DNA of 64,000 bases from an uncultured Victivallales bacterium (lineage in GTDB: Bacteria; Verrucomicrobiota; Lentisphaeria; Victivallales; UBA1829). Location: contig CALXRI010000002.1 of the NCBI GenBank assembly GCA_944390795.1, positions 1 to 64,000 on the forward strand, read 5' to 3'. The translations under genes were made by a program, and so were the position numbers. Positions 50,787 to 59,568 of the stretch are shown here, in pieces (the first letter of the stretch is position 1; each line of letters starts with the position of its first letter). Below the pieces are notes generated by a model. It did no database searches. It saw only the letters and a list, made by a program, of their open reading frames with translations, and had not been told where the DNA came from.

Positions 50787-51341
50787 ATGAAAGCAGCCCG
50801 CATATTTTCCATCTTCGCAGCAGGCGCCGCCGCTCTTTTTCTGACAGGAGCGACGTCCTGCGAGGAAGTGTTGAACAATCCGGACGCTTATTTCGACAAC
50901 GAAATCGACCAGACCCCCAGTTATGTCATCACCATGCACGACATCATCAAATACCGGCGCGGCGACATGATGGAGAAGGAGGTGGACGCCTTCGCCGGCG
51001 GAACCGTATGCATCAACAAAAACTCCTATCTGCATTCCCGGGACATCATGAAAATCGGAATGGTGCAGAGAAAAAACGATCCGGAATTCTTCGATCTCAT
51101 CATCACCCTGACGGAACGCGGTCAGAGAATCTGGAGCGCGCTTTCCGTCAATATGCGGGCAAAAGGCAGTTCCGGCGAACTGGCCTTCATCATCGACGGC
51201 ATGTACTACAGATCCTTCAAGCCGGAACTGATTACGGACAACGAAACAATGGTCGTGACCATTGAAGGTCCGTTCGATCCGGCAACGGCGAACGGACTGG
51301 TCAAGAACGCCGAACGCAACTACAAAATATTCAATAAATAA
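50787..51341 (+). CDS. Lipoprotein with SecD P1-head-like domain, MCE operon
   Basis: 184-aa exported protein, probable lipoprotein (lipobox region LTGATSC, Cys25). The mature part from about residue 105 reads DLIITLTERGQRIWSALS, then AFIIDGMYYRSFKPEL and MVVTIEGPFDPATANGLVKNAE, which follows the pattern of the periplasmic P1 head of SecD (FxLTxEGxxxFxxLT, LAIVLDGxVxSAP, xxIxGxFTxEEAxxLA). It is not SecD: there are no TM helices. As last gene of the MCE operon it may be a periplasmic partner or chaperone. The similarity is by eye; a structure prediction would settle it. Confidence 0.75.
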   Translation: MKAARIFSIFAAGAAALFLTGATSCEEVLNNPDAYFDNEIDQTPSYVITMHDIIKYRRGDMMEKEVDAFAGGTVCINKNSYLHSRDIMKIGMVQRKNDPEFFDLIITLTERGQRIWSALSVNMRAKGSSGELAFIIDGMYYRSFKPELITDNETMVVTIEGPFDPATANGLVKNAERNYKIFNK

Positions 51342-51400
51342 CAGAACGAAACACTCTGACGGCATTTCCCGGGAAGAATCAGGAGGTGTCAACAGACGGC

Positions 51401-51430
51401 GGGATCCCGGTCATGCAGAAACGGGATCCC
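51401..51430. repeat. 9-bp inverted repeat between convergent genes
   Basis: GGGATCCCG (51401-51409) and CGGGATCCC (51422-51430), 12-nt loop, lie between the MCE operon end and the asnB stop. No T-run follows on either strand, so it is at best a rho-independent terminator of poor type, or a pause site. Confidence 0.45.
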
Positions 51431-51439
51431 CTCCCCTGT

Positions 51440-53335
51440 TCATTCGTCCGCCAGGAAGAGCTCGAGCACGAGGGCGGAGAAGAGCAGATAACTGTAATCG
51501 GCCTTTTTTTCCAGATGCGCATTCAGGACTCGTTCAAGCCCGCGCCCGTTGAAAATGTGTTTCCGCACGCAGACACCGTCGAGCAGGCGCGCGCGGAGCA
51601 GCTCCCGCCACTCGTTCCGGAACCATGCGGCCAGCGGAACGCCGAATCCGCGTTTCGGCCTCCGCGCAAGCCCTTCCGGCAGATATTTTTCAAAGGCGTC
51701 CGCAAGAATCCGCTTCCGGACGCCGTCCTTCTCCTTGAATTCGTAGGGATACAGACAGGAAAGCTTGACGACCTTGTAGTCGAGAAACGGGGAACGCACC
51801 TCCAGCGACGCGCTCATGGAGGCGACATCCACCTTTTTCAGAATGTCCTCGCGCAGATAACTGAGAAGATCCACTTCCGAAGCGCGTTCGGACGGGTTGG
51901 CGGAGAAGGCTTTCCCATAGAATTCCTCCGTGAAAGTCTCCAGCGTCGGGTGCACATAGTCGAAGACCTTCCCGCAGACGGCGCGCTTCAGAGCCTCGTC
52001 CGTGCGGGAGAGAATCCCCAGGTAACGTTCCGCGCCGGACGATGCCGCGCCGCGCAGGAAACGTCTTGCGCGCGCCCATTTCTGACGTTCGTTTCCGATT
52101 TCCGGAATCATTGCCGCAGCAAGCCGGAACAACGGGCGGCGGATCGCTTCCGGCACCGTATCGAATTTTCCGAGATAACGCAATGCCAGATAACGTTCAT
52201 AGCCGCCGAAAAGCTCGTCCGCGCCGTCGCCGCTCAGCGCCACCGTGACCTCCTCGCGGGCGAAACGGCTCAGGAGATAAGTCGGAATCATCGACGCGTC
52301 CGCAAAGGGTTCCCCGAACTGCTTCACCAGGAATGAAAGAGATTCAAAATCACACGGATTCACAACCTTCACACGGTGATCAAAGCCATAACGGGCGAAT
52401 TTTCCGATGTGGGCGGCTGTCGCGGCGGCGCGTTCGCGTTCGTCGTAAGACTGGTCCTCGAATCCGATTGTGAAGCATTTCAGAGGGCACTCCATCTGTT
52501 CGGCGGCGAGTCCCGCGATGATTGCCGAATCGAGTCCGCCGGACAGAAACACCCCCAGCGGAACGTCGGCGATCAGACGGTCGCGAACCGAGGCGGAAAC
52601 GGTTTTCGCCAGTTCCGCGCATGCCTCTCCGTAAGGCTGCTTCGTCTTCTTCGTGAATTCCGGCGACCAGTAGGAAAGTTTCTGATAATGCCGCCTCGGT
52701 CCCTCGGAATGAAAGGAGAAAAAGGTGCCCGGCGCAATCTGCCGGATATGCTTGTACACGGTGCCGTCCGGCACATACTGCAGGGAAAGGTAATCCCAGA
52801 TCGCCTGCTCGTTGAGATGCAGTTTCACAAACGGCAGCTGCTTCAGCGCGTTGATCGAGCTGGCAAAGGCAAAGTGATTCGAATCGCGGTAACAGTAAAG
52901 CGGCTTGATTCCCATCCGGTCGCGGGCAAGCATCATGAATCCGAGTTTCGTGTCATAAAGCGCAAACGCGAAAAAGCCGTCGAGATGCTGCAGAAAGGCG
53001 CTGCCGCACTCTTCGTAGAGGTGCAGGATCACCTCGGTGTCGCTCTGCGTCCGGAACTGATGGCCCCGTTCAAGGAGCATCCTGCGCAAGTCGCGGTAAT
53101 TGAAGATTTCGCCGTTGCAGACAACCCAGAGCGTGGCATCCTCGTTGCAGATCGGCTGCCCTCCGGTTTCCAGGTCGATCACGGAAAGACGGGTATGCCC
53201 GATTCCCGTATTGTAGTTGATGAAAATGTCGCGTCCGTCCGGTCCGCGCAGAACCATCGTGTCCAGCATTTTATGCAGCAGCTCCGGGTCCGGTTCGGCA
53301 AAATCAAAGTTCACATATCCGGCAATTCCGCACAT
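51440..53335 (-). CDS. asnB: Asparagine synthase (glutamine-hydrolysing)
   Basis: 631-aa two-domain enzyme that amidates aspartate with glutamine nitrogen. The N-terminal class II amidotransferase has the nucleophile at Cys2 (MCGIAGYVNF), and the C-terminal synthetase domain shows the ATP-pyrophosphatase loop FLSGGLDSAIIAGLAAEQ and ALSGDGADELFGGYERYL. It is of the long type typical of surface-polysaccharide and exopolysaccharide loci. Its 5' end overlaps the GSCFA gene by 25 nt. Such AsnB-like proteins sometimes amidate other acceptors, so asparagine formation is likely but not certain. Confidence 0.92.
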   Translation of the reverse strand: MCGIAGYVNFDFAEPDPELLHKMLDTMVLRGPDGRDIFINYNTGIGHTRLSVIDLETGGQPICNEDATLWVVCNGEIFNYRDLRRMLLERGHQFRTQSDTEVILHLYEECGSAFLQHLDGFFAFALYDTKLGFMMLARDRMGIKPLYCYRDSNHFAFASSINALKQLPFVKLHLNEQAIWDYLSLQYVPDGTVYKHIRQIAPGTFFSFHSEGPRRHYQKLSYWSPEFTKKTKQPYGEACAELAKTVSASVRDRLIADVPLGVFLSGGLDSAIIAGLAAEQMECPLKCFTIGFEDQSYDERERAAATAAHIGKFARYGFDHRVKVVNPCDFESLSFLVKQFGEPFADASMIPTYLLSRFAREEVTVALSGDGADELFGGYERYLALRYLGKFDTVPEAIRRPLFRLAAAMIPEIGNERQKWARARRFLRGAASSGAERYLGILSRTDEALKRAVCGKVFDYVHPTLETFTEEFYGKAFSANPSERASEVDLLSYLREDILKKVDVASMSASLEVRSPFLDYKVVKLSCLYPYEFKEKDGVRKRILADAFEKYLPEGLARRPKRGFGVPLAAWFRNEWRELLRARLLDGVCVRKHIFNGRGLERVLNAHLEKKADYSYLLFSALVLELFLADE

Positions 53336-54222
53336 TTCTTCCTCCCATTCTCCTGATGCAGCGATGCCGCAAGAAGCTTTCTCCCTTCGGCGAGCTTCCG
53401 CATGGCTTCGGCTTCAAAACATTCTGCAATGAAACAGTCTTCGATCATCCGCACCGTCACGGGCGACGGATGCACCAGATCCTCTTTGTAAAAACGATAA
53501 TCGCGCAGTTCGTCCATGACGATTTCATACGCGGGAAAATACGCGCACCCCCGTTCGGATTCGCATGTTTCATGAATCGCGGTCAGCAGCAGCGCCTTGC
53601 TCCGGGCGTTCAGGACCGGATCTCCCGGATAGTGGCGGACGGGCGAAAGCGTGAAGAGAACCGGCGCCGTCTCATTGCTGCGGCGGAATGCGCATACGCT
53701 GCGCTTCAGACTTTCGCGGCACTCGCCGGAAGTCAGGAGACGCCGGGAAAACTCCGTCCCCGGCACCTTGTGGCAGTTCGCGACAATGCGTCCCGAACGC
53801 TTTTCTTCATAAACAACAGAAGATGAAACTGTTACGACTAAAACACCTGCCATGCCGAGCACGTCGCGGAACTGCCGTGCGGCGCAATTGCATCGGGATA
53901 CCGCCTCCGCAAGGTTCTCCGACGAGAAACTGCCGTGATGCAGATACGAGTGCCAGAGCCCGTTCCGGTGAAAAAACTCCTTCTCCGCATAAGGAGGTCC
54001 GTCGACAGCACGTTCCAGAGCTTCGGCGATCGAAACGGGATTGTAGAGAATGCCGTTGGGATTCTGCGCGCCATGAAATCCGCAGGCGAACAGATCGGAG
54101 GCAAGCTCGGCGGAAAAACAGGATCCGACGGAGGCGATCCAGGCTTCCGCGGGGAGTTTCGGGAAATCCCTGCGGATCCTGACACGCAAGGTCGGCGGAC
54201 GCGTATAATCCGGCATATTCAC
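53311..54222 (-). CDS. GSCFA domain protein
   Basis: 303-aa protein of the GSCFA family, named for its N-terminal motif, here WIASVGSCFSAELASDL. Also visible are VLVVTVSSSVVYEEK, LFTLSPVRHYPGDPVLNARSKALLLTAIH and FPAYEIVMDELRDYRFYKEDLVHPSPVTVRMI, matching the SGNH-like architecture of the family, whose molecular role is not firmly established (possibly an acyltransferase or esterase on glycans). The start is GTG (54222, overlapping the recD2 stop) or the ATG two codons on (54216). It overlaps asnB, so recD2, GSCFA and asnB form one tight unit. Confidence 0.88.
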   Translation of the reverse strand: MNMPDYTRPPTLRVRIRRDFPKLPAEAWIASVGSCFSAELASDLFACGFHGAQNPNGILYNPVSIAEALERAVDGPPYAEKEFFHRNGLWHSYLHHGSFSSENLAEAVSRCNCAARQFRDVLGMAGVLVVTVSSSVVYEEKRSGRIVANCHKVPGTEFSRRLLTSGECRESLKRSVCAFRRSNETAPVLFTLSPVRHYPGDPVLNARSKALLLTAIHETCESERGCAYFPAYEIVMDELRDYRFYKEDLVHPSPVTVRMIEDCFIAECFEAEAMRKLAEGRKLLAASLHQENGRKKCAELPDM

Positions 54223-56459
54223 GGCACGGCTCCCCTCCCGCGGAACGCGTCCGCAAGTCTCTCGCGCAGGAGCGAGTGTCTCGGCTCGCGCACGGCGTTG
54301 CGCACCGCCATCGAAACGGCTTTCCGGGAACCGACAAGCACCATCAGCTTTTTCGCCCGTGTCATGCCGGTATAAAGGAGATTGCGCTGGAGCATCATAT
54401 AGTGCTGCGGAAGAATCGGCATGACGACAACGGGAAATTCACTGCCCTGCGACTTGTGGATCGTGACGGCGTAAGCGAGCGTGAGCTGTTCGGCGTCGTC
54501 GAAGGCATAGGTGACATCGCCCGTATCGTAGCGGACGATGAATTCGGAATCCGAATGGCGGATTGCGAGAATGCGTCCCATGTCGCCGTTGAACACGCCT
54601 TTGTCGTAATTGTTGGTGATCTGCATGACGCGGTCGCCGATGCGGAAGGTCCGGTTCGAAACGGAAAAGGCAAGGCGGCTCTCTCCGTTCAGAAGGTTCT
54701 GCAGACGCCCGTTCATGGCGATCGTTCCGCAGGCGCCGCGGTTCATCGGAGTGATAAGCTGAATGTCGGTTTTCGGATCGAAACCGAAGCGCGCGGGAAT
54801 GCGGTCGAGAATCATGCGTTCGATCACATCCTCCGCCTCGGCGGGATCCTCCTTTTCAATCCAGTAGAAATCGGCTAGCGCGTTTTTCGGACAGGCAAGC
54901 CCGTCGTCGGGCATTCTCCCGGCGTTGACATTGTGGGCGGCTCGGATGATTCCGCTCCCCGCGCCCTGCCGGAAAATCCGCGTGAGACGCGAGACGGGAA
55001 TCAGCCCCGAGGCGATCAGATCGTTCAGCACGTTTCCGGGTCCGACGGAAGGCAGCTGGTCGGCGTCCCCGACCAGAATGACACAGGCGCCGGGACGCAC
55101 CGCGCGGAAAAACGCCACGGAAAGCGGAAGATCCAGCATCGAAACCTCGTCGAGCACATAGAGTTCATAAGGCAGAGGATTGGCGCGTCCGTGCACGAAA
55201 CGGCGCTCGGACGGCTCCCATTTGAGCAGACGGTGGATCGTGCTTGCGGAAATTCCGGTCGTCTCGGAAAGACGTTTGGCGGCGCGTCCGGTCGGCGCGG
55301 CAAGGACGATGCGCAGCTTCGCCGCCTTCGCACGCCGGACGATCTCGGAAACGACGGTCGTCTTGCCGACGCCGGGGCCGCCGGTGATGATGGAAAACGC
55401 GGACGCGCCGGCGGCTTCGACGGCGCGGAGCTGTTCGCCGCTGAACATCGAGTCCGGCGGGGTGCGGAAGCCGAGGATGACATTGCCGAAATGCCGTTCG
55501 CGCGCCGCCAGATTTGCGACCAGTTTCGGCAGCTCCTCCTCGCAGCGGAGGAGTCCGGGTTCGTAAACCATTTCGACGCCGGCATGGGAACGCCGGACGG
55601 CGGCGAGATCATCCGCAAGCGCGGAAGAAAGCGCAAGTTCCGCGGCGGGTTCGTCCACCTCCAGCAGACGGGCGAGCATCTGAAGGAATTCCGTGCGGGG
55701 CATGCAGACATGCCCCGCGAGACGGATCTGCGAGAGCGCATAGGTCACCCCCGATTTCAGGCGTTTGACATCCGACTTTCCGATTCCGGCCTTTTCCGCG
55801 ATCCGATCCGCCATGAGGAATCCGATTCCGTCGATGTCCGATGCCAGGCGGTACGGGTCTTTCCGGATGATTTCGGCGCATTCATTGCCGTAGTTGCTGT
55901 AGATCCGGTTGAAATACGCGGGCGTCACGCCGAGGCTCTGCAAAGAAATCTGGAGATTGCGCTTTTCGGCGTTTTCGCTCCAGGACTTCTTGATCGCGGC
56001 GATGCGCTTTCGTCCGAGCCCGGGAACTTCGCGCAGGCGGACCGACGCGTTGTCCAGGACCTCCAGCGTCCGCGCGCCGAAGGTTCTGACGATCTCCTTC
56101 GCATATTTCGCTCCGATCCCCCTGATGACGCCGGACGCAAGATATTTCTCAATTCCCTCGGGCGTCGTCGGGAGCGTAAACGACCACGAGGCGGCCTTCA
56201 GACGGCGCCCATGCTCCCTGTGAAACTCCCATTTTCCCGTGACCTCGATCCCCTGCCCCGCATAAGCGCCCGTAATCGGGCCGCAGACACAGTGAAGATT
56301 GCCCTGCGCATCCTTGAGATTCAAAACGGAAAAGGCTCCGTCCTCGCTCTGGAAGAGCACTTTCTCCACTTCGCCCCGCAGAGTCGTTTCCGTGACGCCC
56401 CCGTCGGGAGCGGACGCATGCGGCGCATTCGGCAGCGAAGCGGATTCCAGTTCAGACAT
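54219..56459 (-). CDS. recD2: ATP-dependent RecD2-family DNA helicase
   Basis: 746-aa 5'-3' SF1B helicase of the stand-alone RecD2 type, involved in repair and fork stability. N-terminal OB-like and helix-hairpin-helix region (VRTFGARTLEVLDNASVRLREVPGLGRKRIAAIKKSW) is followed by Walker A ITGGPGVGKTTVV, helicase motifs (LAAPTGRAAKRLSE, VLDEVSMLDLPL, LVGDADQLPSVGPGN), and the C-terminal KSQGSEFPVVVMPIL and YTGMTRAKKLMVLVGS. Family length is about 720-850. It overlaps the GSCFA gene by 4 nt. There is no recB or recC nearby, in line with RecD2. Confidence 0.95.
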   Translation of the reverse strand: MSELESASLPNAPHASAPDGGVTETTLRGEVEKVLFQSEDGAFSVLNLKDAQGNLHCVCGPITGAYAGQGIEVTGKWEFHREHGRRLKAASWSFTLPTTPEGIEKYLASGVIRGIGAKYAKEIVRTFGARTLEVLDNASVRLREVPGLGRKRIAAIKKSWSENAEKRNLQISLQSLGVTPAYFNRIYSNYGNECAEIIRKDPYRLASDIDGIGFLMADRIAEKAGIGKSDVKRLKSGVTYALSQIRLAGHVCMPRTEFLQMLARLLEVDEPAAELALSSALADDLAAVRRSHAGVEMVYEPGLLRCEEELPKLVANLAARERHFGNVILGFRTPPDSMFSGEQLRAVEAAGASAFSIITGGPGVGKTTVVSEIVRRAKAAKLRIVLAAPTGRAAKRLSETTGISASTIHRLLKWEPSERRFVHGRANPLPYELYVLDEVSMLDLPLSVAFFRAVRPGACVILVGDADQLPSVGPGNVLNDLIASGLIPVSRLTRIFRQGAGSGIIRAAHNVNAGRMPDDGLACPKNALADFYWIEKEDPAEAEDVIERMILDRIPARFGFDPKTDIQLITPMNRGACGTIAMNGRLQNLLNGESRLAFSVSNRTFRIGDRVMQITNNYDKGVFNGDMGRILAIRHSDSEFIVRYDTGDVTYAFDDAEQLTLAYAVTIHKSQGSEFPVVVMPILPQHYMMLQRNLLYTGMTRAKKLMVLVGSRKAVSMAVRNAVREPRHSLLRERLADAFRGRGAVP

Positions 56460-56502
56460 TCCCTTTCCCTCTTTTCATGCGATGCAGTTTGGCGCGGAAA
56501 AA

Positions 56503-57627
56503 TCAGTGATGCGAAAAGACGCGTTCCGGCGCGTGGCGCAGCGCCACCCCCAGTTCGTTGGCGCGTTTCACGACATCCGCGTCCTTGAGCGAACCCGACG
56601 GGGCGACAATCGCCTTGATTCCGGCTTTCGCGGCGGTCTCGACCGCATCATAAAAGGGGAAGAATCCGTCGCTGGACATCACCGCGCCTTCCAGCGTGGC
56701 GTCGCCTGTATATTTCTGGCTGAACTTTTCGATCGCCTGCTCGACGGCGCCGACGCGGTCCTGCTCCCCGGTCCCGACGGCAAGCGTCTGGCCGTTCTTC
56801 ACGATCACGACGCCGTTGGAGCGCACGCTGATGTTGATGTACCAGGCGGCGAGGAGATCGTCAAGCTGTTCCTTCGTCGGTTCGACCGTGGAGGTCTGAG
56901 GTCCGCAGCTCTTGTTTTCGCCGGAGGCGGGCGGCAGGTCGTCGACGCTCCGGACATTCGTCAGAAGCGGCGCGGCAATCACAAGCGAACCGTCGCAGAG
57001 CACCTTGAGCGTATCGGCTTTTCCCTCGGGATCGTCTCCGACGTATCGGGGAAGGCCCGCGATGTCTCCGCACTGGAGAATCCGGATCTGCCTGTTGAGC
57101 TTGAAACGTTCCTGGTCATTGAAGACGGCAAGCGCCCCGGGTGTGAATCCGGGGGCGACGACGCACTCGCAGAAGGTGGACATGATTTCGACGGCGGTCT
57201 CCTCGTCCACCGTGACGTTGAAGGCGATCACGCTGCCGAAGGCGGCGCGGGCGTCGCAGTCGCGCGCCTTGACATAGACCTGCTTCAAGGTCTCGCCGGG
57301 GCGCGCCACGGCGGCGCCGCTCGGATTGACATGCTTCATCACGGCGCAGGCGGGCGTTCCGCAGAAATATTTGACGATGTTCAGCGCGCCGGAGATGTCC
57401 TCGAGATTCGTCTGGGAGAGTCCGTTCTTTCCGCTTTTGAGCGTTTTCATGTCCATGATCGCCCCGTGTCCGTCCACGGGAGCGTAGAATGCCGCCGGCT
57501 GATGAGGATTGGTTCCGTAGCGCAGATCGGAAGCCTTCACGTATTTGCGTCCGCCGACCGTGATTTCGGACGGGAAATCGCCGATGTTCTGTGTAAGATA
57601 GGAATTTCTGGCCAATTTTGCTGCCAT
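56503..57627 (-). CDS. Phosphoribosylaminoimidazolecarboxamide formyltransferase, stand-alone
   Basis: 374-aa AICAR transformylase, making FAICAR with 10-formyl-THF in purine synthesis. The motif CAVMKHVNPSG carries the Lys-His pair of the catalytic site, and LRYGTNPHQPAAF and SDGFFPFYDAVETAAKAGIKAIVAPSGSLKDADV are characteristic. The N-terminal IMP cyclohydrolase domain of PurH is absent; the protein starts at the transformylase domain. Such stand-alone forms exist in other PVC and Bacteroidetes genomes, with the cyclohydrolase step done elsewhere. A TTGTGA-N16-TATAAC promoter precedes it (complement of 57672-57699). It is divergent from tmk. Confidence 0.92.
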   Translation of the reverse strand: MAAKLARNSYLTQNIGDFPSEITVGGRKYVKASDLRYGTNPHQPAAFYAPVDGHGAIMDMKTLKSGKNGLSQTNLEDISGALNIVKYFCGTPACAVMKHVNPSGAAVARPGETLKQVYVKARDCDARAAFGSVIAFNVTVDEETAVEIMSTFCECVVAPGFTPGALAVFNDQERFKLNRQIRILQCGDIAGLPRYVGDDPEGKADTLKVLCDGSLVIAAPLLTNVRSVDDLPPASGENKSCGPQTSTVEPTKEQLDDLLAAWYINISVRSNGVVIVKNGQTLAVGTGEQDRVGAVEQAIEKFSQKYTGDATLEGAVMSSDGFFPFYDAVETAAKAGIKAIVAPSGSLKDADVVKRANELGVALRHAPERVFSHH

Positions 57628-57671
57628 TTTTTCACTCTCCGCTTTTGAAGGTTCGCCTTTTCGGTGTTATT

Positions 57672-57699
57672 GTTATAGTCAAATGATATCGTTTCACAA
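57672..57699 (-). promoter_or_regulatory. Predicted promoter of the AICAR transformylase
   Basis: On the minus strand TTGTGA (complement of 57694-57699), 16-nt spacer, TATAAC (complement of 57672-57677), 45 nt upstream of the ATG at 57627. A clear opposite promoter for tmk was not identified. Confidence 0.45.
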
Positions 57700-57767
57700 T
57701 TTACATTCGTTTCGGCGCATTCGCAAATGCCAAGCGGAAAAAACAGAAGAAATGACGGGATATAAGA

Positions 57768-58415
57768 ATGGCAAAAGGAATTTTCATCACTTTTGAAGGA
57801 ATGGAAGGTTCCGGCAAAAGCACCCAGATACATCTGCTGGCGGACAAACTGGCGGAAACAAAACGCGAGATCATCGTGACGCGCTCCCCCGGCGGCACGC
57901 CCATTGCGGAAAAAATCCGAGACATCCTGAAAATCCGGGACCCGCGCGAGGAAGTCATGCCGGAAACCGAACTGCTTCTCTTTGCGGCCTGTCACTCGCA
58001 GATGACCGACCACCTCATCATTCCCGCGCTTGAGCGCGGCGCACTCATCCTCTGCGACCGGTTCTATGACTCGACAATGGCTTATCAGGGCTACGCCAGG
58101 ACGCTCGGCCGCGCCTTCGTGGAACAGATCAATGCATTCTCCTGCCGCGGAATCCGTCCGGACCTGACGCTGATTCTGGATCTCGATCCTGCCGAAGGCA
58201 TCCGCAGAAGCCGCGTCCGGGCCACGGCAAAGGAGGTTGCGGACGACCGTTTCGACTCGGAGGCAATGCAGTTTCATCACGCCGTGCGGAACGCATTTCT
58301 CGATCTTGCATCCAGGGAGCCGGAACGTTTCGTCGTCATCGACGCCGCGCGACCGGAACAGGAGGTTCAAACACAGATTCAGGAGACCGTTCATGCTCGA
58401 CTGGCAGCGCTTTGA
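57768..58415 (+). CDS. tmk: Thymidylate kinase
   Basis: 215-aa cytoplasmic kinase phosphorylating dTMP to dTDP. P-loop FEGMEGSGKSTQIHLLA, the LID/DRX region (CDRFYDSTMAYQGYAR) and PDLTLILDLDPAEGIRR are typical. The REPGGT motif reads RSPGGT here, a conservative change. Length is normal. Its 3' end overlaps holB by 23 nt, the common tmk-holB gene pair. The final ALARHVTEQ-type tail is short but complete. Confidence 0.95.
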   Translation: MAKGIFITFEGMEGSGKSTQIHLLADKLAETKREIIVTRSPGGTPIAEKIRDILKIRDPREEVMPETELLLFAACHSQMTDHLIIPALERGALILCDRFYDSTMAYQGYARTLGRAFVEQINAFSCRGIRPDLTLILDLDPAEGIRRSRVRATAKEVADDRFDSEAMQFHHAVRNAFLDLASREPERFVVIDAARPEQEVQTQIQETVHARLAAL

Positions 58416-59448
58416 GACACAGTTCCCGATGATGATGAGCGCGCTCCGCCATGCGAAGCGGAGCGGCCGGATGGCGCACGCGTATCTTGTCGTCACCTCG
58501 AACCCGGACTACCGGATCGCGTTTCCGCCTCTTCTCTCGCTTCTCGCCGCCTGCACCTCGCCCGCGCCGGACGGTTCCCCCTGCATGAAATGCGAAACCT
58601 GCCGCCAGCTGTCCTCGGGAATCTATCCCGACGCCTACACCCTTGCGCCGACTTCCAAGGCCCGTGAAATCGTCATCGGCAAGGACTCCGACGACATCGA
58701 CACGCTCCGCTGGTTCGAAGGGCTCTTTCATCTGAGCAGCGTCACCGAATCCGGCTGGAAAATCGGTACGATCCAGGAGGCGGACACCATGAACGAATCC
58801 GCCCAGAACGCCTTTCTGAAAACCCTGGAGGAACCGCCCGGGAAATGTCTCTTCATTCTGACCACCGGACGGGTTTCGCACCTGCTTCCGACCATCCGCT
58901 CCCGCTGCCAGACGCTCGCGCTCACGGACAACAAATGCAGCTACCGTTTCCCCCGCAGCGCGGATCTTCCCGGCATCCTGGCAGGGCTCTGCGACAATCC
59001 GGAACGGAGCATCATGAAGGCGGAGGATTCCGCCCGCGCCCTGATCGACATTGCCGATTCTCTCTATGAGGCGGCGGAAAAGGAGGTCGCCGCACGCTGG
59101 AAAAACCGGATCGAGACGGCGAAGAACCTGGAGAATGCGGGCGTGAAACTGCTCGAAAAACGCATTGAGGGCGAAATCGGCAGCGAATACCGGCGCTACC
59201 GGGAGCAGTTCATGAGCATGATTCACGCGTGGTTCGCACAGCGCGCCCTTCTCGCCTCCGGAATCGAAAACAGTCTGCTCCCGAATCCGGAGATTCTGGA
59301 CGGCGGCGCGCTCCCGGAGAAAACCTCCGAGGAAAAGGCTTACAAGGCGCTGGCCTTCGCCGAAGATCTGCTCAAGGCCATGCGGACCAATGTGAACGAC
59401 GAGCTGGCGATCCGCACCTTCTGCTTGAAAGTCACTTCAAAGGCCTGA
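58393..59448 (+). CDS. holB: DNA polymerase III delta' subunit-like
   Basis: 351-aa clamp-loader subunit. The N-terminal AAA+-like domain has ALRHAKRSGRMAHAYLV, the zinc cysteines in CTSPAPDGSPCMKCETC, and the sensor-type NESAQNAFLKTLEEPP and LPTIRSRCQ motifs; the Walker A is degenerate, as in delta'. The C-terminal half is helical. It starts inside the tmk end. An internal start has no ribosome site. It closes the replication/nucleotide pair; the esterase gene follows after about 110 nt. Confidence 0.9.
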   Translation: MLDWQRFETQFPMMMSALRHAKRSGRMAHAYLVVTSNPDYRIAFPPLLSLLAACTSPAPDGSPCMKCETCRQLSSGIYPDAYTLAPTSKAREIVIGKDSDDIDTLRWFEGLFHLSSVTESGWKIGTIQEADTMNESAQNAFLKTLEEPPGKCLFILTTGRVSHLLPTIRSRCQTLALTDNKCSYRFPRSADLPGILAGLCDNPERSIMKAEDSARALIDIADSLYEAAEKEVAARWKNRIETAKNLENAGVKLLEKRIEGEIGSEYRRYREQFMSMIHAWFAQRALLASGIENSLLPNPEILDGGALPEKTSEEKAYKALAFAEDLLKAMRTNVNDELAIRTFCLKVTSKA

Positions 59449-59487
59449 AAAAAAAAGAAAAAATGCACTTTTTCTTCCTTCCCCGGT

Positions 59488-59516
59488 TTGTAATTGTTCC
59501 CGGAAAAGGTTACATT
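59488..59516 (+). promoter_or_regulatory. Predicted promoter of the esterase-like gene
   Basis: TTGTAA (59488-59493), 17-nt spacer, TACATT (59511-59516), about 50 nt upstream of the ATG. The A/T-rich stretch after the holB stop (59446-59480) may carry a weak terminator. Confidence 0.4.
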
Positions 59517-59568
59517 GGGTGGTTTCGCATTCAACTGACAGGAAATAAAACAAGGAAAGATGCCGATC

